NCBI GenBank assembly: GCA_016875735.1
Contig: VGOW01000028.1
Span: 1 to 45,631, forward strand
Length of the DNA stretch: 45,631 bases
Source: Chloroflexota bacterium
Lineage (GTDB): Bacteria; Chloroflexota; Anaerolineae; Anaerolineales; VGOW01
Direction of reading: 5' to 3'
This document shows, one piece after another, positions 7,385-14,710 of the stretch. The notes under the pieces are model-generated. The model was given only the letters and a program-made list of their open reading frames with translations. It searched no databases and was not told the DNA's origin. Position 1 is the first letter of the stretch; every line of letters begins with the position of its first letter. Both the position numbers and the translations under genes were made by a program.

Positions 7385-7600
7385 AGCGCATGACCCCGCG
7401 CGCAAGCGGCGGGGTGACGAGGACGAGGGTTCCCCATCGCGAGATGGGGCTAACGGCGGCGGCGCCCGTCACCGGAAAATCGAAAGTTCAGCGGAAGCCC
7501 TCCGGGTCAGCCGGACCCGACACTCTTTCCCCTCCAAAAGAAAAACCTTTCGTAATACCCGCAGGCAACTGCCCGGTCAAAGCGAGAGGGCGCGGCAATA
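7385..7600 (+). ncRNA. glmS: glmS self-cleaving ribozyme (glucosamine-6-phosphate riboswitch)
   Basis: The 5' UTR of glmS contains the glmS ribozyme core. The cleavage site is A7385 before GCGC. P1 is ACCCCGC pairing with GCGGGGT, followed by GACGAGGACGAGGGTT (7416-7431). ATCGAAAGTTCAGCGGAAG (7479-7497) closely matches the known ATCGAATTTTCGGCGGATG segment. GAGGGTT (7425-7431) pairs perfectly with AGCCCTC (7496-7502) as the P2 stem. P4 is represented by GCAG-GCAA-CTGC (7561-7572), followed by a GCGAGAGGG stretch. In this class, glucosamine-6-phosphate is the cofactor for cleavage, and cleaved mRNA is degraded, giving feedback on glmS. Unusual is a 47-nt insertion at 7432-7478. The 3' boundary is approximate. 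Confidence 0.9.
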
Positions 7601-7607
7601 ATGGCCT

Positions 7608-7658
7608 TTAGCAATCAGCCATCAGCGATCAGCCAATCGCTAAACGCTGATCGCTAAC
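7608..7658 (+). repeat. AGCCATCAGC-type interspersed repeat, copy 1
   Basis: A run of alternating TAGC, ATCAGCC and GATCAGC words with partial dyad symmetry (AGCGATCAGC / GCTGATCGCT) lies between the ribozyme and the glmS Shine-Dalgarno. A related copy is at 43820-43862. Confidence 0.65.
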
Positions 7659-7676
7659 AACTACTGGAGGATTCCC

Positions 7677-9518
7677 ATGTGTGGCATCGTTGGCTATGTG
7701 GGCCCGCGCGAAGCGGCGCCGATCATTCTGGACGGCTTGAAGCGGCTGGAGTATCGCGGTTACGACTCGGCCGGGTTGGCCGTGATGTCGGACGGGCAGA
7801 TCAATATCCGCCGCGACGTTGGCAAACTCAATAACCTCATGGCTCGCTATTACAGCGATCCGGTGTCGGGCAGTATCGGCATTGGGCACACGCGCTGGGC
7901 CACGCACGGCGCTCCTTCGGAGCGCAACGCGCACCCGCACCTCAGCGACGGCGGCAACGTCGTCGTGGTGCAGAACGGCATTGTCGAAAACTTTGTGGCG
8001 CTGAAAGAGGAACTGCTGGCCGAGGGCGCAACCTTCCGCTCGGAGACCGACACGGAGGTGATCGCCAACCTCATCGAACGCTTTTTAGCCAGCGACGTTC
8101 CGCTGGAAGAGGCAGTGCGCCAAACGCTCAAACGATTGAAGGGCGCGAATGTGGTGGTGGCGATGTCCCCGCGCGAGCCGGGCAAAATTGTGGCGGCGCG
8201 GATGGGTAACGCGGGCGGCGTCACAGTGGGGCTCGGCGACGGCGAGATGTTCATCGCCTCCGATATGCCGGCCATCCTCGAACACACGCGGCGCATGGCC
8301 TTTCTCGAATCGGGCTGGATGGTGATCGCCACGCGCGACCGCTACGAGGTGCAATCGTTCGACGGGGAAACGATCACACCCGAAGTGCACAGCATCGCCT
8401 GGGATATGGTGACGGCGGAGAAGGGCGAGTATCGCCACTTCATGCAAAAAGAGATTCACGAGCAAGTGCGCTCGATCACTGACACCATCGGCGGGCGGAT
8501 TGATTTTGGAACTGGCGTGGTGACGCTAGGCGATTTGAATCTCACGCCGGAATTGGCGAAGAAGATCGAGCGGATCGTGATCGTGGCTTGCGGCACGGCG
8601 GCGCACGCGGGGATGATTGGGAAGGTGGTGGTCGAATCGCTGGCGCGGATTCCGGTGGAGGTGGATATTGCCTCCGAGTTCCGTTACCGCGACCCGCTGG
8701 TGAACGACCGAACCGTCGTGCTGTCGATCAGCCAGAGCGGCGAGACGGCGGATACGCTAGCGGCGATGGAAGAGGGGCGGGCGAAGGGCGCGACTCTGTG
8801 GAGCATCGTCAACGTGATCGGATCGCAGGCGATGCGCGCAGCGCACGGATACATCACCATGCAATCCGGCCCGGAGATCGGCGTGGCCTCGACCAAAGCC
8901 TTCACTGCGCCGTTGGTGGATTTGTATTTGTTGGCGATGAAGTTGGGTGAACTGCGCGGCGCGTTGAACCCGACTCGACTCAAAGCGCTGGCTCAAGATT
9001 TGGCCCGCCTGCCCGATCTGGTTGGCCGCACGCTCGACCGCGAGCCGGAGGTGGAGAGGGTGGCGCGCGCTCTGCGGCACACCGGCCACTGCCTCTATCT
9101 TGGGCGCGGCATCAACATGCCCATTGCCTACGAGGGCGCGCTGAAACTAAAAGAGATTTCGTACATCCACGCCGAGGGCTACCCGGCGGGCGAGATGAAG
9201 CACGGCCCCATCGCGCTGGTGGATAAAGATATGCCGGTGCTGGTGATCGCCACGAAGGATCGCTGGTATGAGAAGATGCTGAGTCAGATCGAGCAAGCGA
9301 AGGCGCGCGGCGGCATGGTGGTGGCGGTCGCCACCGACGGCGATGACCTCATTGACTCGAAGGCCGATCACGTTCTCTATGTTCCCGAATGTCCGTGGTT
9401 GCTCAGCCCGGTGCTCACCGTGCTACCTTTGCAGCTGCTGGCTTATCACATTGCCGTGCTGAGAGGGTGCGATGTCGATCAGCCGCGCAACTTGGCGAAG
9501 AGTGTGACGGTGGAGTGA
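7677..9518 (+). CDS. glmS: Glutamine-fructose-6-phosphate aminotransferase (isomerizing)
   Basis: Makes glucosamine-6-phosphate from fructose-6-phosphate and glutamine, the first committed step to UDP-GlcNAc and peptidoglycan. The 613-residue length is typical. The N-terminal class II glutamine amidotransferase domain begins MCGIVGYVG with Cys2 as nucleophile after Met removal, and contains GHTRWATHG and QNGIVENF. Two SIS sugar-isomerase domains follow, with VACGTAAHAG, SISQSGETADT, YLGRGINMPIAYEGALKLKE and the C-terminal DQPRNLAKSVTVE. GGAGG precedes the ATG at the proper distance. Expression is expected to be controlled by the upstream glmS ribozyme. Confidence 0.98.
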   Translation: MCGIVGYVGPREAAPIILDGLKRLEYRGYDSAGLAVMSDGQINIRRDVGKLNNLMARYYSDPVSGSIGIGHTRWATHGAPSERNAHPHLSDGGNVVVVQNGIVENFVALKEELLAEGATFRSETDTEVIANLIERFLASDVPLEEAVRQTLKRLKGANVVVAMSPREPGKIVAARMGNAGGVTVGLGDGEMFIASDMPAILEHTRRMAFLESGWMVIATRDRYEVQSFDGETITPEVHSIAWDMVTAEKGEYRHFMQKEIHEQVRSITDTIGGRIDFGTGVVTLGDLNLTPELAKKIERIVIVACGTAAHAGMIGKVVVESLARIPVEVDIASEFRYRDPLVNDRTVVLSISQSGETADTLAAMEEGRAKGATLWSIVNVIGSQAMRAAHGYITMQSGPEIGVASTKAFTAPLVDLYLLAMKLGELRGALNPTRLKALAQDLARLPDLVGRTLDREPEVERVARALRHTGHCLYLGRGINMPIAYEGALKLKEISYIHAEGYPAGEMKHGPIALVDKDMPVLVIATKDRWYEKMLSQIEQAKARGGMVVAVATDGDDLIDSKADHVLYVPECPWLLSPVLTVLPLQLLAYHIAVLRGCDVDQPRNLAKSVTVE

Positions 9519-9532
9519 GGGCATAGGCTCTG

Positions 9533-9838
9533 ATGAACGGGACCGGCCGCGCCGCTCGCTGTAGCATTTGTTCCCAACTGGCCGCCCAAGAGTCGGCGTA
9601 CCAAAAGTATGGTTGGGCGGAGGGTGACACCCATCTGCCCGGGGCCGCATATCGGCTTGTCATCGTGAAGGACCTCAAGCCCAATTCCGACCGTAAACTG
9701 CAACTCCAACAATGCCCGGAATGCGGCACATACTACGAGCACAAAACCGACTATGAGTATCTTGTCAACGGCACGGAAGATGAACAGCACCTTGCGCGCT
9801 TGTCGGATGAAGAGGCAGGGGAGTACTTGCAGGCCTGA
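9533..9838 (+). CDS. Small zinc-ribbon-like protein of unknown function
   Basis: A 101-residue protein with two Cys-x2-Cys knuckles, CSIC near the N-terminus and CPEC about 60 residues later, spaced as in small zinc ribbons. The remainder is charged and mostly soluble, with an acidic C-terminus (NGTEDEQHLARLSDEEAGEYLQ). It starts 14 bp after glmS and ends just before a bidirectional terminator, so it may be read through from glmS. Metal binding is inferred from the knuckles; no function can be assigned. Confidence 0.65.
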   Translation: MNGTGRAARCSICSQLAAQESAYQKYGWAEGDTHLPGAAYRLVIVKDLKPNSDRKLQLQQCPECGTYYEHKTDYEYLVNGTEDEQHLARLSDEEAGEYLQA

Positions 9839-9878
9839 CTCAGCGGGCAGTAAAATCTGATCGGAAACTACTCAACAA

Positions 9879-9915
9879 AAAACCTCTCGAAGAATTCTTC
9901 GGGAGGTTTTGTTTT
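9879..9915 (+). terminator. Bidirectional intrinsic terminator between convergent units
   Basis: AAAACCTCTCGAAGAA (9879-9894) pairs with TTCTTCGGGAGGTTTT (9895-9910) with one G-U, followed by GTTTT. The A/T-flanked stem can work on both strands. It separates the plus-strand glmS unit from the minus-strand anti-sigma gene. Confidence 0.85.
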
Positions 9916-9923
9916 GTGTTGCC

Positions 9924-10340
9924 TCATCCCGTCTTCCGCTTCACCATCACCAAACGGTTTGCGCCATCTTTGTGATGGTAGGTCACCTCGTTCATCATCT
10001 TCCGCATGAAGAACACACCCAGCCCGCCGATGGCCGCGTCTTCGATGGGGCGATCCAAACTCGGATCGGGCACTTGGGTCACGTCGAACGGCGGCGCCCA
10101 ATCGATGATGGTGATCGTCGCCATGCCGGGCTCGGTGCGGCACTCTGCTTCGATCTGGCCTTTGTCTTCGCCCCGATAGCCGTGTTCGATGATATTGGTG
10201 CAGGCTTCGTCCACCGCGATCTGGCAGTGGAACACAGCCGTCTCGTCAAGCCCGGCGCTCTCCGCCGCGTCAACCACAAACGCGCACACTTGCTTGACGC
10301 GGTCATAGCGGGCCGGAACCGACATCCGACTCTCGCTCAT
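9924..10340 (-). CDS. Anti-sigma regulatory factor, RsbW/SpoIIAB-like serine kinase
   Basis: A 138-residue GHKL-type ATPase domain of the RsbW family. The N-box DEACTNIIEHGYRGED and the later GGLGVFFMRKMM, corresponding to the ATP-lid region, are clear. These proteins bind a sigma factor or another target and phosphorylate a STAS antagonist partner. Here the partner is probably encoded immediately upstream, 8 nt away, and the two form a partner-switching pair. I start at ATG 10340 (MSESRMSVPARYDR) because the longer frame translates the neighbouring gene. No sigma factor gene is adjacent, so the target lies elsewhere or is not a sigma factor. Confidence 0.88.
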   Translation of the reverse strand: MSESRMSVPARYDRVKQVCAFVVDAAESAGLDETAVFHCQIAVDEACTNIIEHGYRGEDKGQIEAECRTEPGMATITIIDWAPPFDVTQVPDPSLDRPIEDAAIGGLGVFFMRKMMNEVTYHHKDGANRLVMVKRKTG

Positions 10341-10348
10341 ATGCCCGA

Positions 10349-10681
10349 TCAGAAACTGCCAACGGCATCGTTCTGGCTGGGGTAGATGTTGAAGATAGAG
10401 GTGAGACCGGCAAGGCGCAGAACTTCGGCCACGCGCGGCGAGGGCGTGCACAAACGCAGATCGCCATTGATGCGCTTGACGGCTTTGAGGGTGGACACCA
10501 TGGCCCGCAAACCGGCGCTGGACATGTACTCGACATCTTTGAGATCGAGAACGATCTGAGTCTTTTCGTTATCCACCAATTTCTTCAACTTGTCTTCAAG
10601 TTTGGGCGCGGTGTCGCTGTCCACGCGGCCTTTCACCGTCATCACCGAAACACGTTTGACTTCATGCACTGGACATTCCAT
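10349..10681 (-). CDS. STAS-domain anti-sigma factor antagonist (SpoIIAA/RsbV-like)
   Basis: A 110-residue single STAS domain. VSVMTVKGRVDSDTAPKLED forms the opening strand-helix and VLDLKDVEYMSSAGLRAMV contains the regulatory serine, Ser55, aligned with the phosphorylated serine of SpoIIAA. When dephosphorylated such proteins sequester the anti-sigma kinase and free its target. The gene is first in a two-gene minus-strand unit with the RsbW-like kinase. AGGATCGCCAC precedes the start, offering a moderate ribosome site. Confidence 0.9.
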   Translation of the reverse strand: MECPVHEVKRVSVMTVKGRVDSDTAPKLEDKLKKLVDNEKTQIVLDLKDVEYMSSAGLRAMVSTLKAVKRINGDLRLCTPSPRVAEVLRLAGLTSIFNIYPSQNDAVGSF

Positions 10682-10717
10682 GTGGCGATCCTCCTCAATG
10701 GCGTGATTGCGCGGGGA

Positions 10718-12193
10718 TTATACCACCGTCGCACTGCGCGCACATTCGTTTGGGTCGGCCTCAGTAGGGGCGATTCGCGAATCGCCCCTACGCGAATCGC
10801 CCCTGCCGAGCCGTGTGGCCGACAATCCCAACCCGATCACCATCCAAAACAATGTTTGCGCGGGCTGGAAATCGAGATTCACAAAATAGTGATCGCCCAT
10901 GCCCACCGTGAGGGCGGCGATGAGCGCGGCATGAAGCCCCCAAAACAACGGCTCGAGTTGCGAGTCGGCGCTGGCCACGCGGCGATGATCGTAGGCCCAA
11001 CCGAAGACGACCAGCAGAACCAGAATCAGGACCGCCAGCCCCGCGAATCCCATTTGTTGAGCAATCGAGAGATACGCATTCGACACGCCGAGATAAATGT
11101 CGATGTCGGGCGCGCCGGCAAAGCCCACGCCGATGATCGGATAGCGCGAGAGAAGGATGAACGCATCTTTGTATTCGCCGAAACGCATCTGGGTGGCCAG
11201 GTCTGCGCCCTGCGCGCCCTGCACGAATCGTTCGACGTAACTTTGCGTGACGGGCAAAAGGATGACGACGATCGCTCCGGCGAGTAGCGCCCACACCAGC
11301 CAGCGATACTTTCGATTGGCCAGCGCGACGAAAAGAACGCCGAGCACTAACCCGGCCATCGCCATCCGCGAAAAGGTGAGGATGAGGCACACCGTGATGA
11401 TGAGAAAGACTCCGACCCACAGCCATCGCCAGCGCGCGCCAAAGGCCGGTTGGGCGGCGATGATTTGCGGGGCGGCCATCGCTCCCACAATCGCCAACAG
11501 CCCGCCGAAGGCGTTGGGGTCCACCGATGTGCCAATAGCTCGCTGGCCGAGTTCGGGATTGCTTTCGATGTATTGCAACACGCCGCCCGACGGGTAGCCG
11601 ACGACTCGCAACGCAGAGAGCAAACGCTCGGCCAATGTTTCGGGAATGATCCACAGCGCGATGCCGATGAGCGCCGCCGCCGCCCCGCACAGCAAAATGA
11701 CGCCGACGATGCGGCCCAGTTTTTCGCGGCTGTCGATCCAATCGACGACGACGAAAGCGAAGGCGATGCTGAGGATGAATTCGGCGAAGTGGCGGGCAAG
11801 GTTGGAAGTGAGCGGCCCGTTGTTCAGCCCGGCGGCGAAAGCAAACATAGCCATTACGATGAAGGCGACGATGGGCGCGTGCGCCGGGGTGACGGTGAGT
11901 CGGCGGCGGCGGCCCGACATCCACTGCAAAAGGTACACGATCAAAACGCCGCCCATCGCCAGATCGAGGAAGGTGGGAGTGAAAACGATTTTGATCGGCA
12001 GGGTGGCGAAGGGCAGAAGCGAGATCACGCCGACGATTCCCCACATGCCGATTTCGAGATCGGTGAGAGCCCACAACACGCCGATCACGCCGACGATGGC
12101 GATGAGGGTGATGAGCACGCCGCCGTATCCCAGCAGTGCGCCGACGACAACGGCGGCGAGCGCCATAGCCACGCCGAACACGTGACTGTTCAC
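10718..12193 (-). CDS. O-antigen ligase/polymerase-like polytopic membrane protein
   Basis: A membrane protein with about eleven hydrophobic segments and the extended extracytoplasmic loop typical of the Wzy/WaaL (O-antigen ligase) superfamily, seen in the RAIGTSVDPNAFGGLLA and RYPIIGVGFAGAPD stretches. These transfer or polymerise lipid-linked glycans on the outer face of the cytoplasmic membrane. The start is uncertain: the frame is open to 12331, but everything before about residue 46 of that frame is encoded by an interspersed repeat; GTG 12193 or ATG 12166 directly precedes the first membrane segment. The last about 30 residues, with RGDSRRGDSR, come from a palindromic repeat at 10764-10805, so the native C-terminus has probably been replaced. 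Isolated from other glycan genes. Confidence 0.78.
   Translation of the reverse strand: MNSHVFGVAMALAAVVVGALLGYGGVLITLIAIVGVIGVLWALTDLEIGMWGIVGVISLLPFATLPIKIVFTPTFLDLAMGGVLIVYLLQWMSGRRRRLTVTPAHAPIVAFIVMAMFAFAAGLNNGPLTSNLARHFAEFILSIAFAFVVVDWIDSREKLGRIVGVILLCGAAAALIGIALWIIPETLAERLLSALRVVGYPSGGVLQYIESNPELGQRAIGTSVDPNAFGGLLAIVGAMAAPQIIAAQPAFGARWRWLWVGVFLIITVCLILTFSRMAMAGLVLGVLFVALANRKYRWLVWALLAGAIVVILLPVTQSYVERFVQGAQGADLATQMRFGEYKDAFILLSRYPIIGVGFAGAPDIDIYLGVSNAYLSIAQQMGFAGLAVLILVLLVVFGWAYDHRRVASADSQLEPLFWGLHAALIAALTVGMGDHYFVNLDFQPAQTLFWMVIGLGLSATRLGRGDSRRGDSRIAPTEADPNECARSATVV
10764..10805 (-). repeat. Perfect 28-bp palindrome plus 15-nt tandem unit (AGGGGCG family), copy 2
   Basis: GTAGGGGCGATTCG (10764-10777) is followed by its exact reverse complement (10778-10791). 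CGCGAATCGCCCCTA (10776-10790) is then repeated as CGCGAATCGCCCCTG (10791-10805). The element lies inside the 3' end of the O-antigen-ligase-like frame and encodes its RGDSR-RGDSR tail. Confidence 0.88.
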
Positions 12194-12203
12194 GGATCGA
12201 GAT

Positions 12204-12299
12204 AGAACGCTGATGAACGCTGAAGGATCGGATGAACGCTGATCATTTTGATCATAAGAATCGGCATGTATCGGTTTGAATCTGCGTTCATCTGCGTAC
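12204..12299 (+). repeat. GATGAACGC-type interspersed repeat
   Basis: Left part carries GAACGCTGATGAACGCTGA and GATGAACGCTGATCA; right part carries ATCTGCGTTCATCTGCGT, giving inverted arms around an A/T-rich centre with TGATCATTTTGATCA. It occupies the gap between the membrane protein and the serine hydrolase. Confidence 0.65.
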
Positions 12300-12343
12300 C
12301 TCACAGGCCCGGCGCGAGCGGCTCGACTCATTTATCGGCGGCG

Positions 12344-13795
12344 TCATTGCCCGCTGGAGGGCAATTGATTGAAATAGTTGTACACCGCGCGCGAAATATC
12401 GGCCATGAGCGGCGCGCCGTATTCCCAGTTGAGATACTCCGGCGTCCAAATGTATTCGACGATAACGTAATCGCCGGCCGGAGAAAAGATGATGGCCGCG
12501 TCGCCGTAGGCGTTGTCGCTCAACCCTTCTTTGTGGGCGACCTTGATTCCTTCGGGGACTCCGCCATCGATCTGCACGCCAGTTTGATTCTGGGCGAGGA
12601 AGCTGAGGATGATTTGGCACTCGCTCTGCGTGATCTTGCCGGGGAAGACGACGGCCAACGGGCCGCCGCCGGTGCTGGCGCACTCGTGCAGCATGACGAG
12701 CAGTGAGGCGATGTCGCTGACGGTGGTTTGGATGTAGGGATCGGGTTGAGTGTTGAAGTCGGCGCGTTGATTGGCGGGGGTGAGAATGGGCTGAACGGGC
12801 GTATCCTGATCGAAGGCTTTGGCCATGAAGGTGTTTTGCAGGCCGAGCTGCTTCATGTGTTCGGTGAGCAGTTGCGCGCCGCGCAGGGCGCTGCCCTCGC
12901 CGAGATCGGTGAGCAGGAGATTGGCGTTGAAGTTGCTGGATTCGAGCACGGCTTCGGCGATCTCGCCCAGGGTTTCTTGCGGCGGTTCGGTGTCCCACAG
13001 CCAATAAGTTTGGATGACGATGGGGATTTTCATAACGCTCATGCCAGTGAAGGCAATGTCGGAGTTGATGCGCAGTTCTTGCCCGCTGTTCATGTCGATG
13101 ACGACGATGCTGGCGACGCCGTTGAACTCTCTGAATTTCAAGTAGTCGCCGATGACTTGCTCGAGTTGGGTGAGGGTGGGGCGGGCGGCAGTGTCTTCGA
13201 TGAGGGTGAGCGCGGCGCGGCGGTTGGTGGGTTGCCGCAGGGCGAGGTCGATGACGGCGGCGGAGGAGTCGATGTCCAACGAGTATCCGGGCTGGCCGGC
13301 GCCGAAGGTGAGGGCGACGGAATCGCCTTGGCCGGGCGCGGGCGGCGAGTCGTATCGCGCGGCGATGTCTTTCAAATAGTCGCGCAGCTGTTCTTGTGAA
13401 TACTCGGCGGTGAGATTCACTTCGACAACTTTGCCCGGCTGCTGCCACAGGTAATCCCAGAAGCCGCCCCAGAAACTTGACTCGGTGCGGTAGGTGTCGG
13501 CGCGGGCGAGCATCACCTCGGTGTCGAGGCGAAAACTGATCTGCGCCGGGTCGAGGGTGAAGACGGCTTCGCGGTAGTGGAGCTCGATGGGCGTGGAATA
13601 GACGCGGGCCAGTTCGGCCTGCGCATCGGCGGGGGTGAGGCCGCCCACCGGCACTCCGGCGATGATCATTCCGGCGGGCATTCGCTCGCGCACACTGCTG
13701 TACGAAACGATGTTGAAGACGAGCAGGCCGATGGAGGCGACGGCGCCGATGATGGCGACCCATTCGAGGGCGGCGGTGTTGCTTCGGCGTTTCAT
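12344..13795 (-). CDS. Membrane-anchored beta-lactamase-fold serine hydrolase with YoaR-like N-terminal domain
   Basis: A 483-residue protein: short basic N-terminus, one membrane anchor (about 11-32), then a segment starting AGMIIAGVPVGGLTPADAQ, typical of YoaR/VanW-associated putative peptidoglycan-binding domains, and from about 215 a class A beta-lactamase fold. Catalytic motifs are visible: SVMK (Ser253 and Lys256, SxxK), ESSNFNANLLL in place of SDN (Ser285-Asn287), and HKEG (421-423) in place of KTG. It probably acts on cell-wall substrates or has lost beta-lactam specificity; resistance cannot be inferred. The start at 13795 has GGAG upstream and fits the anchor. Confidence 0.85.
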   Translation of the reverse strand: MKRRSNTAALEWVAIIGAVASIGLLVFNIVSYSSVRERMPAGMIIAGVPVGGLTPADAQAELARVYSTPIELHYREAVFTLDPAQISFRLDTEVMLARADTYRTESSFWGGFWDYLWQQPGKVVEVNLTAEYSQEQLRDYLKDIAARYDSPPAPGQGDSVALTFGAGQPGYSLDIDSSAAVIDLALRQPTNRRAALTLIEDTAARPTLTQLEQVIGDYLKFREFNGVASIVVIDMNSGQELRINSDIAFTGMSVMKIPIVIQTYWLWDTEPPQETLGEIAEAVLESSNFNANLLLTDLGEGSALRGAQLLTEHMKQLGLQNTFMAKAFDQDTPVQPILTPANQRADFNTQPDPYIQTTVSDIASLLVMLHECASTGGGPLAVVFPGKITQSECQIILSFLAQNQTGVQIDGGVPEGIKVAHKEGLSDNAYGDAAIIFSPAGDYVIVEYIWTPEYLNWEYGAPLMADISRAVYNYFNQLPSSGQ

Positions 13796-13894
13796 GGGTG
13801 ATGACTCCGGTTGCAGAAAAAGTATAGCACACAGCGCGGCGGCGAAATTCGCTGTGATATACTCTCGGCATCTTCTCATTTACAGGAGTTTGTG

Positions 13895-14224
13895 ATGTCA
13901 AAGTTTTCTTCGGTCGCCGATGTCATTGATGTGATGTCGGCGCGTTTTTTGCCCGAGCAGGCGGCGGGGCTGAACGCCATTTTGCAGTTGGATATTTCCG
14001 GCGATGGCGGCGGCCAGTGGCATTTGGCTATCGCCGATAAAAAATTAACCGTGACTCCGGGAGCGGCCGCCAATCCGAACATGACTCTGAAAATGTCCGC
14101 CGCCGATTACCTCTCGATGGTTAACCGTGAGGCCGACCCCATGCAAATGTTTATGCAGGGCAAGGTGAAAGTGGGCGGCGATATGTCGCTGGCGATGAAG
14201 ATGATGGCGATGTTCAATCTGTAG
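13895..14224 (+). CDS. SCP2 sterol-binding domain protein
   Basis: A single-domain protein of 109 residues matching the SCP-2 sterol transfer family: an N-terminal helix ending FLPEQAAGLNAILQLDISG, then strands GGQWHLAIADKKLTVTPG, ANPNMTLKMSAADYLSMVN, and the family-typical QMFMQGKVKVGGDMSLAMKM. The fold gives a hydrophobic tunnel for lipids or acyl chains; in bacteria the ligand is usually unknown. The ATG at 13895 follows CAGGAG at good distance; the longer frame is not supported. It is transcribed divergently from the serine hydrolase and may share an operon with the small membrane gene 25 bp downstream. Confidence 0.9.
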   Translation: MSKFSSVADVIDVMSARFLPEQAAGLNAILQLDISGDGGGQWHLAIADKKLTVTPGAAANPNMTLKMSAADYLSMVNREADPMQMFMQGKVKVGGDMSLAMKMMAMFNL

Positions 14225-14249
14225 AGACCGCGTCGATCTGGGCTGAACA

Positions 14250-14540
14250 ATGGACAAGAAAGAACTGCGGCGCAATCAAGTGATCGGGATCGCCGTCGGG
14301 TTGATCGGCGGGCTGATGACGGGCAACTTTTGGCCTTCGATCCCGGCGGCCATCGGCTGGGGCGGCGTGATTCTGTGGGGCGCGGCCATTGGCGCGGCGC
14401 TCGGCTCGCTGGCGCAGTTCGAACGCGCGGGCCAAGCGCTCACCCGGCGCGATCATCGCGGGCTGAATATGGTTGTGGGGCTGAGCGTGCCGCTGATTCT
14501 GATTGCGCTGGCGGCGCTGGCGCTGAACGCGCTGCGATGA
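14250..14540 (+). CDS. Small three-segment membrane protein of unknown function
   Basis: A 96-residue protein beginning MDKKELRRNQ, with hydrophobic segments at about 11-30, 32-54 and 75-93 and a charged loop QFERAGQALTRRDHRG between the last two. Glycine-rich packing (GLIGGLMTG, GWGGVILWGAAIGAALG) is the only notable feature. No family is recognised with confidence. It lies 25 bp after the SCP2 gene and before an inverted repeat. Confidence 0.6.
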   Translation: MDKKELRRNQVIGIAVGLIGGLMTGNFWPSIPAAIGWGGVILWGAAIGAALGSLAQFERAGQALTRRDHRGLNMVVGLSVPLILIALAALALNALR

Positions 14541-14569
14541 TCAACTCCGCCCACGCTGAGAGATCTTCA

Positions 14570-14638
14570 TCTCAGAGTCGCCGAGAGCGCAGAGAGCCTA
14601 TCGAGAAGACTCTGCGCGCTCGGCGCCTCTGCGGCGAA
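14570..14638 (+). repeat. Imperfect inverted repeat (CACCGCAGAG family), copy 2
   Basis: TCAGAGTCGCCGAGAGCGCAGAGA on the left pairs imperfectly with TCTGCGCGCTCGGCGCCTCTG on the right. Words and spacing match the element at 3699-3792. It lies before the PucR-family gene. Confidence 0.65.
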
Positions 14639-14697
14639 CTGGCCTCCAACGCGAAACGCACCCCTGCGCGCGTATAGACGCGAAACCGAAAACTGAA

Positions 14698-14703
14698 TAC
14701 AAT
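14698..14703 (+). promoter_or_regulatory. Candidate -10 element for a leaderless pucR-type transcript
   Basis: TACAAT ends 7 nt before the ATG at 14711, exactly as at lspA. No Shine-Dalgarno lies between them. Confidence 0.45.
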
Positions 14704-14710
14704 CGGCGGT

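Noticed and set aside
7390-7611. Small plus-strand frame of 73 codons upstream of glmS
   Set aside because: It lies inside the glmS ribozyme, whose pairing explains the sequence; the codons are incidental.
12344-13795. Beta-lactamase resistance gene
   Set aside because: The SxxK, SxN and K-x-G motifs are present, but the N-terminal anchor and YoaR-like domain and the KEG variant point to a cell-wall-related serine hydrolase; resistance cannot be claimed.
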